A DNA stretch of 64,000 nt, taken from assembly GCA_002118135.1 (NCBI GenBank), contig BDIU01000376.1, forward strand, positions 1 through 64,000, in the 5' to 3' direction. This DNA is from Trebouxia sp. TZW2008 (taxonomy: Eukaryota > Chlorophyta > Trebouxiophyceae > Trebouxiales > Trebouxiaceae). Below, one piece after another: positions 11,139-21,721 of this stretch. The notes under the pieces are model-generated. The model made no database searches. It was given only the letters and a program-made list of their open reading frames with translations, and had not been told where the DNA came from. Every line of letters starts with the position of its first letter. Position 1 is the stretch's first letter. The position numbers were made by a program, and so were the translations under genes.

Positions 11139-12881
11139 CTATTCTAGGCTCAAAACATTGATTTCATCCGTATCGTAGCCTGCTAATGCAATTTTGTCAT
11201 ATGTGCAGCCCGCAAATGCAACTCCTGTGATCATTGTGTTGCTCCAGCACCCTGACATCAGAGTATGCACCTGCAGCATAGGTGGACATGATAATAAGCA
11301 AAGCATCAGCACTTGCAATGTCCGCCTGCTCAGGGCTGGATGATGCGTGCGCCAAGGCTGATTGTCTCATGCATTGGCTGAGCAAAGAAGATAATGGCAT
11401 CTGCGATTGTTGTGGCTGATGTCTTCAGCTTCAGTCAGGTTCTAGCATTGTACAGATGCAGCAGTCTCAGACGCGACAATGGTGATGGCTACATGCTGTA
11501 TGATTTTATGCAGCATATGCATCAGCCCAGATGTGGGTTGTGTCGCAGATGCTCTCATGCCCAAATAAGATGTAGTCCCAACTGCAATGGTCCATACCAG
11601 CAGAACGTGCAGGAACTGTGCATATGCAAGCAGTAGCACAATCTTGGAAGCATGCATTTCAACAGTCTGAACCTCAAGGCGTTGTATCACAAAGTGACAG
11701 ATGCATGCTCTCTGCAGCCAACGCTGGACACGGTGCATACCTGCTGTGCATCAGCCATGCTCCAAACAGCAAAGGTAGCATCCTCTGCAGCTGATGCAAA
11801 AAGAGGTCTTGTAGGGTGCACAGCCAGGGCACTAAGGAATCTGCTATGGGCCTGAACCTCTGCCTTCAGTTGACCATCAGCCTGCAAGCGTGCTCAGCTG
11901 CAGGCCTTTCATTGTGGCATAAAAACCCAAGATATTGCAGTAACAAGGCCGGCTCAATCATAGGCACAAATTGTTCACCACTTGCATGGCAAAAAGGGAG
12001 CTTATGAGCATACTTGGCACATACCAAGCTGTACAGCCTGATTGATCCATCATAGAAGCCGCCCACTAGTGTATCATTCATGATGCCAACAGCAACACAA
12101 GGTACTCCATGCCCTTCCCATCTGTGTCTCAGTTCAAATCTGCTGGCTGATGTGGCCTCAAAGAGGTTTATGCAGCCGTCATCATCACAGCTGGCAAGAT
12201 AGCTGGTGCTGATTGTATGACTTTCGCTGTCAATGTTCGATGCCAAAGCTGCTATGGCAGCTTGATGGTGAACAAGCGCATGACTGTGCCGCACTTGATC
12301 CGCTGCGTGCACTGTGAAGATGTGCATTGTGCCATTGCTACTGCCTATGCAAAGCAAACAAGCGCCATCTGCTGCTGTTGCAATGGCTATCCCTCTGTGT
12401 GTCAGGCTGGGCAAAGTGCCTTTGGCAGCTGCTTCAGGGCTTGTCCAGTCAAGAAGCAGCTCTTGCAGGTCAATGTTCCAAATTTGCAGGGAGTTGCCTA
12501 CAGCAAGGACTGCATTTGCTGCACCGAATAGCTGAACCAGGGCAATCTGGTGGAGTTGGGCCCTCCCCACCCCCTGCACGCCCTTGAGGCCTGAGCTCTT
12601 GCGTGATCTGACAGCAATAGCAAAGCCTGTCACCTGGCCAATCGTGTCCCCGTCCGCAAGAGTGCGAACCTCTTCAGATTTCAAGGTCACCAGGCACGTC
12701 TGCAGGTGAAGGAGCTTTTGCTCAACTGATCAGCGAATAGATCATAGTGTCGAGACTGTAAGGGCGTTTGGCCTTGCACCAGTCATACCTGATCAACAGC
12801 GCAATACGAAAGGGCGTTTTGCAAGGCACTCAGATTATTGGTCAGAAGGGCTGGGCTGAAGTTGAGGGGTATGTTTGCCAT
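11139..12881 (-). CDS. WDR54: WD40-repeat protein of the WDR54 family
   Basis: Five exons join in phase to about 357 residues: 12881-12789, 12699-12025, 11881-11741, 11672-11640 and 11270-11139. The order of WDR54-type landmarks is preserved: an N-terminal LTNNLSALQNALSYC, then GIAIATAADGACLLCIGSSN, LASCDDDGCINLFEA, WEGHGVPCVAVGIMNDTLVG, VQAHSRFLSALAVHPTRP, and the ending GYDTDEINVL. These correspond to blades of a single beta-propeller. Human WDR54 is of similar length, and the family is widespread in ciliated eukaryotes; its biochemical role is not well settled. Exon 4 is uncertain. I end it at a weak donor (AAGATT|GTGCTA) because that restores the family alignment, but a stronger GTATGG donor 42 nt further on would insert 14 residues in frame. 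The start ATG is the first that gives a clean N-terminus before the family-like segment. Confidence 0.85.
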
Positions 12882-13381
12882 GAATGCGATGCACGGGAAC
12901 TCAAGGGCTACCACACTAACAACCTTGCAAAAATCGTTGTGGTCGCTGCAAATGTTGTTGACACGCCCGGCCCTCCAAGTGGTATGTGCCCAGCGAGCAC
13001 GAGGTGGTGTGTATGTCTGCGACACCTTTGCAATGGTGAAATTCACTGCAGTTGCGTTTTGACTCAGATGCTTGATCAAAGCCATCGCACTTTAAATTTG
13101 GTGTGGCAGTGAAGATGCTTTAGCGGCATGCTTGCTAGATTTGCTATTGGTGGACAAAAGAGCATGTGCTGACACAAGGAATTCCTTGTGTTCGAACACA
13201 CCAATTGCTTGCAAGCAGTTGACCATTGTTGGCGTGCTTGCAGGCATAGGTGCAATGACACCAAGCATGCACACATCAGCTCGCAATGACAAGTTGACAG
13301 GAACAGACAGTATGCTGACTTGCACTAAGACCTCAGAATACTTCACAAGACACATGACCAGGAAGTTGCAGACACTCTAAG
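12882..13381. other. Intergenic region upstream of WDR54 with palindromes
   Basis: No gene is supported here. It contains the overlapping palindromes reported separately at 13172-13200 and serves as the 5' flank of WDR54 and 3' flank of the UPF0193-like gene. Confidence 0.55.
13172..13200. promoter_or_regulatory. Two overlapping perfect palindromes
   Basis: ACACAAGGAATTCCTTGTGT (13172-13191) is a perfect 20-bp palindrome, and TGTGTTCGAACACA (13187-13200) is a perfect 14-bp palindrome sharing its right end. They lie about 290 bp upstream of the WDR54 start codon. They could be a dimeric transcription-factor site or simply a hairpin-forming relic. Confidence 0.45.
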
Positions 13382-14767
13382 CTAAGACTTTGCTCTCAAC
13401 AGTTGGTCCAGTCGCTTCATTTCCTGTATCCTGGTCTGAATTTCACGCTTGATCTGAGAACACACAGTTTGGTATTCTTGCCCTTTGACAAGAGCTGCCA
13501 TATCCTCCAGGTACTGCTGCCGTTCCTTGATCTCTGTGACAATTTGATCAAACAGATTCTGCAGTTCAGCCTTGCTCCCTGGTCTGGGCTTGCTTGGCTG
13601 AATGCGAACGAATTGTGGCTCTGGCGGATTGCCTCTGAACCTCATGAGCTCTGCCAAGCGCTCCTTCTCAGCATCATCCAGCAAAGGTCCTGCAAAGCAG
13701 CGACAACTGTAATGACTATACTCTGTGCGGAATTGCATGGCATATGCATCAGCTTAGGTGTGAGTGGTGCTGCAGATACTGCTCAAGTGACCTTTGAGTG
13801 TCAAAAATCCTGCAAAATGGACTAAGTGCTCACAGGAAGCTTGTCCTGCCACCTTTGGCTTGTGTTCCTCCATACTGCTGAGCACTGCTGCAATGGCAAA
13901 ATGACACAGAGGAGTGCGGCGCACAGGAAACGCAAAGAAGAAACTGGCAGGTAGTTGCAAAGTTGAAACAGACAAGGTGCAATGCAGCAAATGTCCTGTG
14001 GCAAAGCCCTTGCTAACACACAAAAGATGTCTCAGGAGGACTGCCCTGTCAATTCAAGTTATGAGGTATGCGACATCAGATACCGGTTGCAGGAAAACGG
14101 AGACGTGTTTCATGTGTGTCCATGCCATCCTTAAGCTTGCAGTAAAAAGAAGAGACCTTGAGGAGGTGGTTGCTGCTGCTGCTCCAGCTCTTGTTGCCTT
14201 TCTGCAACCTCCTTGAAAATGGCATCAGCGCTCTTCTTGCCAGATGGCAATGCAATGTCTGCCTTGTCAGCAATGTCCTTTCTGAACTTGGGCACACTCA
14301 CATTTGGCTTCGCAGGTCGACGTGCGTTGCCCCTGCCTGCAAAGCTGGCTGACATCAGCAAAGTTGTTGCTGACAAATGACACACAAGCTGCTAAAGCAT
14401 GTTGAAAGGTGAGTGGCAGCCACACAACAAGCTGTGACAGGCGGCAACTTGTGACAGGACGTGGGTAGTTGTGTGGCTTCCGCACAGCTAGCCAAAGCAG
14501 TCGTTGCGACCGTATGACCTACCAGGCACACTGGGTCGCCAACCCATGGCAATCTTAGCCTCTAGCACTGCCTTGTTGCGCGCAGAGTAATTGTCTCCGG
14601 TTTGTTTGCCATTGATATCGTCGCTAAACAGATTGAAAAGAGCACGACCGGCGGGTGTGCCCCTGCAGCCCAGGAGACATGGTCAGCTGAGAGTAGTAAC
14701 AGCAACTCCTGGCGATGCTCTGCAGATACCTTCCCACAGACTGCCAAACAGCTGGCGCATCCGTCAT
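13382..14767 (-). CDS. UPF0193 (EVG1-like) family protein, probably cilium-associated
   Basis: Four exons join in phase to 221 residues: 14767-14730, 14662-14523, 14336-14157 and 13689-13382. The short first exon encodes MTDAPAVWQSVG. The middle is basic and Pro/Lys-rich with a Gln tract (ELEQQQQPPPQ). The C-terminal third is helical: LLDDAEKERLAELMRF, then LFDQIVTEIKERQQYLEDM and IQEMKRLDQLL. This last part matches the conserved C-terminal helices I recall for the UPF0193/EVG1 family, found in ciliated organisms and of unknown biochemical role. The N-terminal half is not obviously similar, so family membership rests on the C-terminus. It is divergent from the VTT membrane protein gene, 403 bp away. 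Confidence 0.65.
13715..13812. repeat. Dispersed repeat, copy 1 (related copy at 41205-41300)
   Basis: The core GGCATATGCATCAGCTTAGG with flanks (CTCTGTGCGGAATTGCAT..., then GAGTGGTGCTGCAGATACT) recurs near 41205-41300 with about 85% identity by eye. Both copies lie in introns. Confidence 0.6.
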
Positions 14768-15170
14768 GCTTAAGCAAGCTAGTTTGCTACCCTGTCGGTG
14801 CCTGAAGTGTGTTTTGCGAGGTGGCGCTGCGCTTCAAGCTGGGGTTTAAGCAGTGCAAGCTGCCTCCACATCTTCTGCGGAGCTTCGCACGAAGCTGCAT
14901 AGCTCGCCGTTCTATCTTCCAGGAATTTGCAACTTGCGAGCACTTTGATTGTGAAGATGCCTATCGCGTGCCGTGTGCCAAGTGACTCATAGGAGCATCG
15001 CAGATTGTTGGCGCGTGAGCATGTATGATGTAGCATTGAGCGTCTTCTTGCGACACTGCATACCGGGCCGCTTGATCGCTGAGTATGCACTCTACTTGTT
15101 GTCGTAGACACGTCTAGATAGTGTAGTGGCAGCAGCACGAACTCTCGATTGCTACATGATGTAGAAAAGC
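14768..15170. promoter_or_regulatory. Divergent promoter region of the UPF0193-like and VTT genes
   Basis: This is 403 bp of CpG-richer sequence between two opposite start codons. Long chance frames occur on the minus strand but none resembles a protein family. Confidence 0.45.
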
Positions 15171-17342
15171 TTGGATCGAAAACGAATGCAGCAGAACATC
15201 GAACACGATGTCGCAGTGCAGCGTCCAGGCCCTGCCCAAATATCCGACATCGAAACAGCACAAACCCCGGGACTGTTGTCAGAGGGGCCTTTCAAGTACT
15301 GGGTACTCTACAACCTGGAGCAGCACTTGATCAGGCCAAAGACTCGAAAAGGACGGATACTGTGCTGGTCATTTTGGCTAATAGTTGTCGTAGGTGGATG
15401 TATCCTATTTTGGCAAGTGTTACCAAGATTTGTTGATCATGGTAAGGGTCCCTTGTCAAGAACTATTCATCTAGAAGTATCTCGCTTACAGTGATTTGAC
15501 ACAGCATCTTTTGCTGCAGTTGTCAAGCCTACTCTCAAGTTTATAGAGGTATGTTTTTCATTGGGCATAATAAGACGAGTGCATCCATAGCAGACATACA
15601 TGCAAGCGTTCTTCACGGCATTTTCAAGTGGCCTTGGATAATGCCATGTCAGACACTGGTTTTGATCAGCTTGCAGCCTTGTGTGTGCTCACAAGATTGC
15701 TGCATGCAGAGGCACTTTACTAAGCCCCAGGTGGCAGCAATAGCACTAGCAGCCATGGCTGTATTCCCAGTGCTGCTGATTTCCTCCACGCCAGTCATGC
15801 TACTGGTTTCAGCTGTGTTAGGCTTTTGGTGGGGCTTTCTGGTGGCCACGATTGGCACCAGCATTGGCATGCTGTTGGCATTCTTGGTGGGCAAGCAAAT
15901 TTTCAAAGATCGGCTGCACAGGTCACTGTCCATTGCTCTTCTATGCTCATGCTGATAGAGAGTTCAAACACTGTATGCTAGCTTCTCTGTGCCTGTACAG
16001 TGGAAGTTTGATGATACAAACGCAGTGTTGCCAAGGGAATCTGTCCTTACATTGTCCTTGTTTGGCATACCTTGTGGGCAAGCAGGCCTTCAGAGATCTG
16101 CTGTACAGGCTGCCAGTCATGCATTTCTGTGCTCATTTTCCCATGTTGATCATGTGCTCTGTGCCTGTATGGTTCAAGAGTGGTTTCTGACGTTTGCACA
16201 CGTGTGCAGGTGGGTCCAGGGCAATCATAAGGCAGAAGCTATGCTGCTTGCCATCTCTGAGGCAGGCACTTTCAAGGCAAGCCTTGCTTGCACATGCAAA
16301 CTGAAGTTGGCACAACGCAAGCATTGCAAGTCCCAGCTTTCACCGCAGATTTGCAAACACAATTGCCACCATCAATGCAGATTTTGGCAGCTGTAATGCT
16401 TGTGCTGCTGTTACCTGACTGGGCGCATCTTAGTTGTCACCTCAGTCATGTTGCTGCTGATGTTCATTCATCCACAGCAGGCTATATGCACAACCGTTGG
16501 ATGATGCAGGTGATTGTGCTGATGCGGCAAGTGGTGCCATACACATGGCTGAACTACGCAGCATCAGCTCCACCTGAGATCACTCTGCCCTGGTACATGC
16601 TGGCCTCAGTCATTGGGCAGGTGCCCCACAACGCTGTGGATGTCTACCTTGGCGGCAATGTCGCTGGTTTAGGAGACTTACTTAAGTGAGCACTGGACCG
16701 TCTCAACATCTCGACTTGATGCAGACTTCACAGGCAATTTCTGCACTGATCCGCTTACATGTCCATGACAGCGATACATATGCTGTTTCTGCAGTGGTGT
16801 AAATGCTCCTGACATTCATGTGCAATGTATACAAATGTAGAGCCCCGAGCCAAGCCTGTTACCTGTCATCTAGAGCCTGATTGCAGAGCATGCTGCAGAG
16901 CTCATATGCAAAACAAAACCTTTGCATGTGGTGCAGGGGGAGGCCTGCAAACACTGCAACCATTGTGACCTACACCTTGGGCTTTTCAGCAGCCATTTTG
17001 GTGGGCGGACTCGCATACTTCTATGCCAAGCGGGCACTGCGCAAAATTGAGCAGCGCGCACAAGCACAAGAGCAAGGGGCTGCTGTGCCTCCTGCCAGGC
17101 CGCAAGGGGATACAGTTATACAAATTGAACAGAAATCAGGGCTGCCCAATTTCCAAGAGGGCCTGATCAGGCAACAGTCACAGGAGCCTATGCTGACACA
17201 GCAGTATGGCATGCTGCGCACTGCTAGCGGAGACTCTTCGTCTCCTATATCGTCTGCTAGCAGGAGCCCATCGCATCGCAGATTGTTATCGCCAACACAA
17301 CGCTTTGCAGCGGATATTGAGACGACCTCTAGATCTGCGTGA
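15171..17342 (+). CDS. VTT-domain (TVP38/TMEM64-type, SNARE-associated Golgi protein) membrane protein
   Basis: Six exons join in phase to 386 residues: 15171-15441, 15520-15548, 15710-15921, 16210-16276, 16510-16685 and 16937-17342. After a ~55-residue cytosolic head comes a membrane span (FWLIVVVGGCILFW). The VTT core follows: a hydrophobic block with PVMLLVSAVLGFWWGFLVA and the GTSIGMLLAFLVGK segment, then FKVIVLMRQVVPYTWLNYAA, and IGQVPHNAVDVYLGG. This is the family pattern of re-entrant loops thought to give lipid scramblase or transport activity in ER/Golgi membranes. A last span (ILVGGLAYFYAKRALRKIE) precedes a Ser/Gln-rich tail. Intron 4 has a GC donor (TTCAAG|GCAAGC), required for the reading frame. 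A degenerate copy of the exon-3 end lies in intron 3, and the final exon was copied downstream with the neighbouring gene (20690-21060). Confidence 0.85.
16040..16115 (+). repeat. Junction echo of VTT exon 3
   Basis: GTGGGCAAGCAGGCCTTCAG and the following CTGTACAGGCTGCCAG are a degenerate copy of the 3' end of exon 3 with its donor (GTGGGCAAGCAAATTTTCAA ... CTGCACAGGTCACTG, 15889-15930), displaced about 185 bp into intron 3. Confidence 0.65.
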
Positions 17343-18019
17343 AGTGTGTGCTGCTGCCATGCAGTCAGACTTCTGTGCATTTGTGTATTTAACATGACAG
17401 CTCAGCCTGGTGTCATCAAAATTTTTGAGCAATATCTTGGCGTTTTTGTGCTGGACATGTGCTGTTGTATTGAAGTATCATTAGGCTGCAGGCTCTGTGT
17501 CTTATATTGTGCAAGTTTGTCACTTGGCATTGTGCCAGGGGGGTATACGTATACGGTACCGGTGTGCAGATTACAGCATCATCAGTCCCAAAAGTGTCAG
17601 TCTTTTTCAGCCAACCGTCCATACAGATTTTGGTCTTGTACCAGACATGGTATCATGATGGATGACTTCTGAGATTGTACAAGTACCTAGACTCTATAGC
17701 TCATCTGCTGCAGTCATCAGCGAAGTAAGATTTGGATGTAAACCAGATATGCAACAGCTGCTGTCGTCATCTTACTGTGCAGAATCTGTGACAATGCATA
17801 TGCGCATATGCACTTCCTGGCATTGGCTGATCACAACAAAGCTCGAGGGGGAAACCTTTCGTTGCATAACAGTCTGTAGCGTCTCTCTGTTCCAAATTCG
17901 TCATTTGTCCAATGATAGCCTTGGGAGTTCCAATGCTGCTGGAGTACTATATGATGCCGACGGGTGCACAGGAATTACATCCAGCGCACGTCAATGGATT
18001 GTCCTGGTGGTGATTGTGT
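17343..18019. other. Convergent intergenic region, duplicated downstream
   Basis: No gene is seen. The sequence is recognisable again at about 21060-21720, for example GTGCTGGACATGTGCTGTTG at 17448 and 21167, and weakly at 24600-24810. It is therefore the left part of the tandemly duplicated unit. Confidence 0.6.
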
Positions 18020-20133
18020 TCAGTCGCCTCTCAACCTCAGAACAACATGCAGAGTGCTTTCATTTTGAACTTTATATTCTCTCAAAGTTGGCAGATTCTC
18101 CAGTTGGTTTGCAGCAAATAGCAAGCGCATGTCATCTACTGAGTGTCCATCGATGGCCTCAATACACTTCTTGAAACACCAAACTGGCCAGTCTAAGTCT
18201 GCATTGAGTATGATGGTCCTGCCAGTGACAGTGATCACAAACAACTGCACTGTGGCCTGCAAGCAGCCAAAGCGTTGAGATCACTTCATCATCGAAAAAT
18301 TTGCTGAAGGCCATCTACTGAACAACGCTGGATGCATGCATAGCTGCAGAACTCCAGACAACTTGGCGTACTATGTTGCTTTTGTTACTGCAGCAGGCGC
18401 CTGTGGCAAGATGACAGATACCTGTTTGACCCACTTTAGTTGACAGCATTTCAGCAGAACTGACAAAGAGCATGCACAGGCAGGCAGTGCAGTAGGCAGT
18501 GTCAGGCTGAGGGCTGACCAGTGGGACGTGCATTGGAGGCACTCTGCATTCTTTTGGAAGTTTCAACCGCCTGTTGCATTCAACCAGCTGCGCAGCTTTA
18601 GCTAAGACAGCCGTAGGCATGATGGTAGGCTGTACCTGCAGGAAGCTACCAGAGAATTAGCTGTGTTTGGTTGTCTATGGTATTGACTTCTTGAGCTCAA
18701 TGTCCAACACTTGATAGCAAAGCAAGTGCTGTGCGCTGCAGCGGCAAAGTAGACCCACCTCATAGGGGTCCTTTTTTGGCGGGGGAGTCACACTGCCAGC
18801 ATTTATTGACTCATAAGCCTGGCTGAATACCCACATCAACTCTGCAACAGCAATGGGCCCTGCATACCTGCAAGACAGACAACAATCAATGGCAGACATT
18901 GTGCCTGAACACGCACAGTCTCAAGCTCAACAGCCATGCTGCTGCAAGGCTGCTGCACTGTTTGGCAGCACTCGTACTCAAGCAGTATGCGATTGTGCTC
19001 ACCTGGGCTCAATGTATGGCTTGACAATGCTTGGCAGTTGAGGGTACAGGTTCAGCACAGCAGATGGGCTTGCCCTCAGCTTGAAGGCCAATGCTGTTCT
19101 TGGAGCGTTGGTCGCCTGCAGAAGGCTTACCAGGTTTGACAGCCTCAATCTTCGTATGGCGTGGTGATCATATAAGGAGACCATATGTCATTGCATTTTG
19201 AACTTCGCTAGTACAGTGTTGCCAATTCACTCTTGCGCACAACTGCAAGCCATGACAAGCTCACCACTTGATGCACTGCAGCTTTTATGAGGCCACAACT
19301 TGCTCGTTCAAGCGTACTGCCAGGCAGGATGGCAACATGACCAGGCGGAGTGTCAATCTTCAGGAACTGTCCATGTGCTGTGCTGAAGACCTGCATACCG
19401 CATCACAGGAACTCATGGCATGCAACGCTGCAGCACTCAGCTTCGTGGTGAAGAGCGTACGCTAGCTGTGTATTACCTGCAAACCGCCAGCATCAGCACT
19501 GATCAGGGTCAGCAGGCCCTTATGGTGAACGGCATCCAAAGCAGAGGAAGCTGTGTGTCCAGGCTGTAGCACTGGATTGTCAAGGACCTCAGTGAAAGAA
19601 GTCGTTCTGACAGAAAGTAGTGATGACTTGGTCAAAGCAGCCAAAATAGCCTCTCCAAGATGCACAAAATTCTTGCACGCCTGCAAGGAACGGCAATAAG
19701 CTTATAAGCTTAGGCTTGCACTCACAGGCAAGCTTGGGGTGGTTCGCAGATTGCAGTATTGCACGGCTGTGATGGACCAGCATTCAGGCACGCCTTTGAC
19801 TTCTTGTCCCAGACTGAAGCTATATGTCACCCTGCCAGGACACTGTTTTGAAGGCTGCAGTGAGTGACTCGCATCCCCTGTGACACTTTTCAGCACTGCC
19901 TGAGCAATCGTGAGCTGATCTTGCTCATGACTCTGCAATTTCAGCAAGACATATCCATATTTGCAGAACGCCTGGCCGATGTGTTCGCCGATATTACCGA
20001 AGTCTAAGCTTCCAACTTCTGGTATCGCGTCCAAGACGATAGTACCAGGACCTCTTGTGCGTGGAGGTTTCGGCTGTCCACCTATAAGATAATCCCCAGC
20101 CAGCACATCCGGCAAGCGCTTATCGAGATCCAT
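18020..20133 (-). CDS. 2OG-Fe(II) oxygenase-like / ubiquitin-like fusion, copy 1 (HxD motif lost)
   Basis: Seven exons join in phase to 425 residues: 20133-19765, 19680-19477, 19390-19265, 19115-19003, 18867-18759, 18635-18519 and 18259-18020. Residues ~30-320 follow the isopenicillin-N-synthase-like oxygenase order: [14 protein letters not shown] and [14 protein letters not shown] at the N-terminus, then [29 protein letters not shown], the distal-His strand IKAAVHQV, and [11 protein letters not shown]. Relative to copies 2 and 3, 45 nt are missing in frame just before LLTLIS, removing the H-x-D iron ligands, so the oxygenase should be inactive. After a linker ([20 protein letters not shown]) the last exon is a complete ubiquitin-like domain beginning [15 protein letters not shown] and ending VVLRLRGD. 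The end is GD, not the GG needed for conjugation. The exon-1 donor (ACAGCC|GTGCAA) is weaker than in copy 2. An upstream ATG at 20274 is possible. Confidence 0.8.
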
Positions 20134-20689
20134 GACGCGCGTGTCACTCTTTGGGCTAAACAGACTTTTTGAACGACAGCACCTGGCAAGGAATCGAGCA
20201 GCAGTTGAGTCATGTGGCCATGTGCTAAATAGGCTTTCATATCTTGGGCAAAGGAGTGTCTGAGGCTTCAGCACCTGTCACGATCAGCTGCTTGAGTGCA
20301 AAGGGGCACTTGCAGGCAGCCAAAGTGACCTGCGATATTTTCTATTGACAGCATTGGTATCAGCACCATCGGTCATGGTATCTGGTTTGTCGTCTACTTC
20401 TCTTAGCACCTAATTTGTGGAATTATTCAGAAATCATTGAATGCCCCCGTTGGTATCTTGTTGCGTTGAATGTCATCTTTGGCATATGCACAGGAAGGAT
20501 TTGATGCAACCTTCTGGCAGATGCTCAGCGCTGAGCTGAGCTGAGTGTCAGAGAGTCTTGTGTCGCAAGCAGCATAGATAGCTAGTGCCGTAAGCGCTTG
20601 TGCCATCAGTAATACTGTCATGTTGTGAAGGCTTGGCGCAAAGCATCTTGCAGATTGGCTGAGTGACATCAGGGCTTGCATGTGGCGCA

Positions 20690-21060
20690 GGGTCAGGGCT
20701 GCAAAAGCTGCAACTGTGGCAACTTACTCCTTGTCAATGGGCTTGTCAGCAGCAGGAGGACTGGTATACTTCTATGCCAAGGGGTCGCTACACAAAACTT
20801 AGCAGCGTGCACAAGGGCAAGAGCAAGAAGCTGGTGTGCCTCCTGGCTGCAAGGTGACACAACTGTACCACTTAGCCGAAAGTCAGAACTGCCCAACTTT
20901 CAACAAGGTTGGTCAGGCAACAGTTGCATAGGCCACAGCCTATGTTAGCACAGCAATACACAAGCATGCTTGTCTGCTAGCAGGAGCCCTTTGCATTGTG
21001 GATTGTTGCCAACACATCGCCTTGCAGCAGATATTGAGACTACATCGAGATATGTGAAAA
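20690..21060 (+). pseudogene. Decayed copy of the last exon of the VTT gene
   Basis: GTATACTTCTATGCCAAGGG and the Gln/Ala-rich codons after it align with 17010-17342 of the VTT gene. The copy has stops (for example after the YFYAK-equivalent), small indels, and no upstream VTT exons. It shows that the segment duplicated with the oxygenase fusion gene began inside the VTT gene. Confidence 0.75.
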
Positions 21061-21721
21061 ATTTGTGCTGCTACCATGCCATCAAGATCCTGTGCTACTG
21101 TTAAGTAGGGTGACAGCTCAGTCAGATGTCACCAATTGTTTGCACAACATACCAGGCCTCTTTGTGCTGGACATGTGCTGTTGTATCAAAGTGTCATGAT
21201 GTACAGGCTTGACATCCTATCTTTTGAATTTTGCTGGCAATGCGTTCACTTGACATTGCATAAGGTGAATGCACGGTGTGCATGTTCATGTGTCAATACT
21301 GCACAATGAGTCCCAAAAATTGTGAATCTTTTGTTGGCAGCCAAATTTTTCTTGTGCCAGACATGATGACTTCTGAGATGTTCAGAACAAGACACTGAAG
21401 CGCATCTGCTTCAGCCAGCCAAATTACTTGTCGGATGTAAAGCAGATATGACTCCCAGTATGTCATGGCTGTTGTCTTGTCTCTTGACTGTTTGAAACAT
21501 TGTGACAAAGCGCATCAGACTGTCTTGCTGGCATGACATGGTCACCACAAGCTTATACAAAACTTGTTTCATTGCAAGGAAATTTACAGTGTCCTTCTGA
21601 CAAAGTTGCCCAACTGTGTGATCTAAGATTTTAAATGCAGGTGCATTAGGCTTTTGAGCGCATGCTGCTGACAGGTCCATAGGAGCTACATTCAATGCAC
21701 ATCAACAGGGCTGTCTTATGA

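Noticed and set aside
12217..12587. Cys-rich plus-strand frames
   Set aside because: They are antisense shadows of the large WDR54 exon 2.
14779..15261. 160-codon minus-strand frame between the UPF0193-like and VTT genes
   Set aside because: Composition is typical of CpG-rich promoter DNA, there is no family resemblance, and it overlaps the start of the well-supported VTT gene.
15889..16120. A second VTT exon produced by alternative splicing
   Set aside because: The copy has lost the reading frame of the genuine exon and fits the general pattern of degenerate junction echoes.
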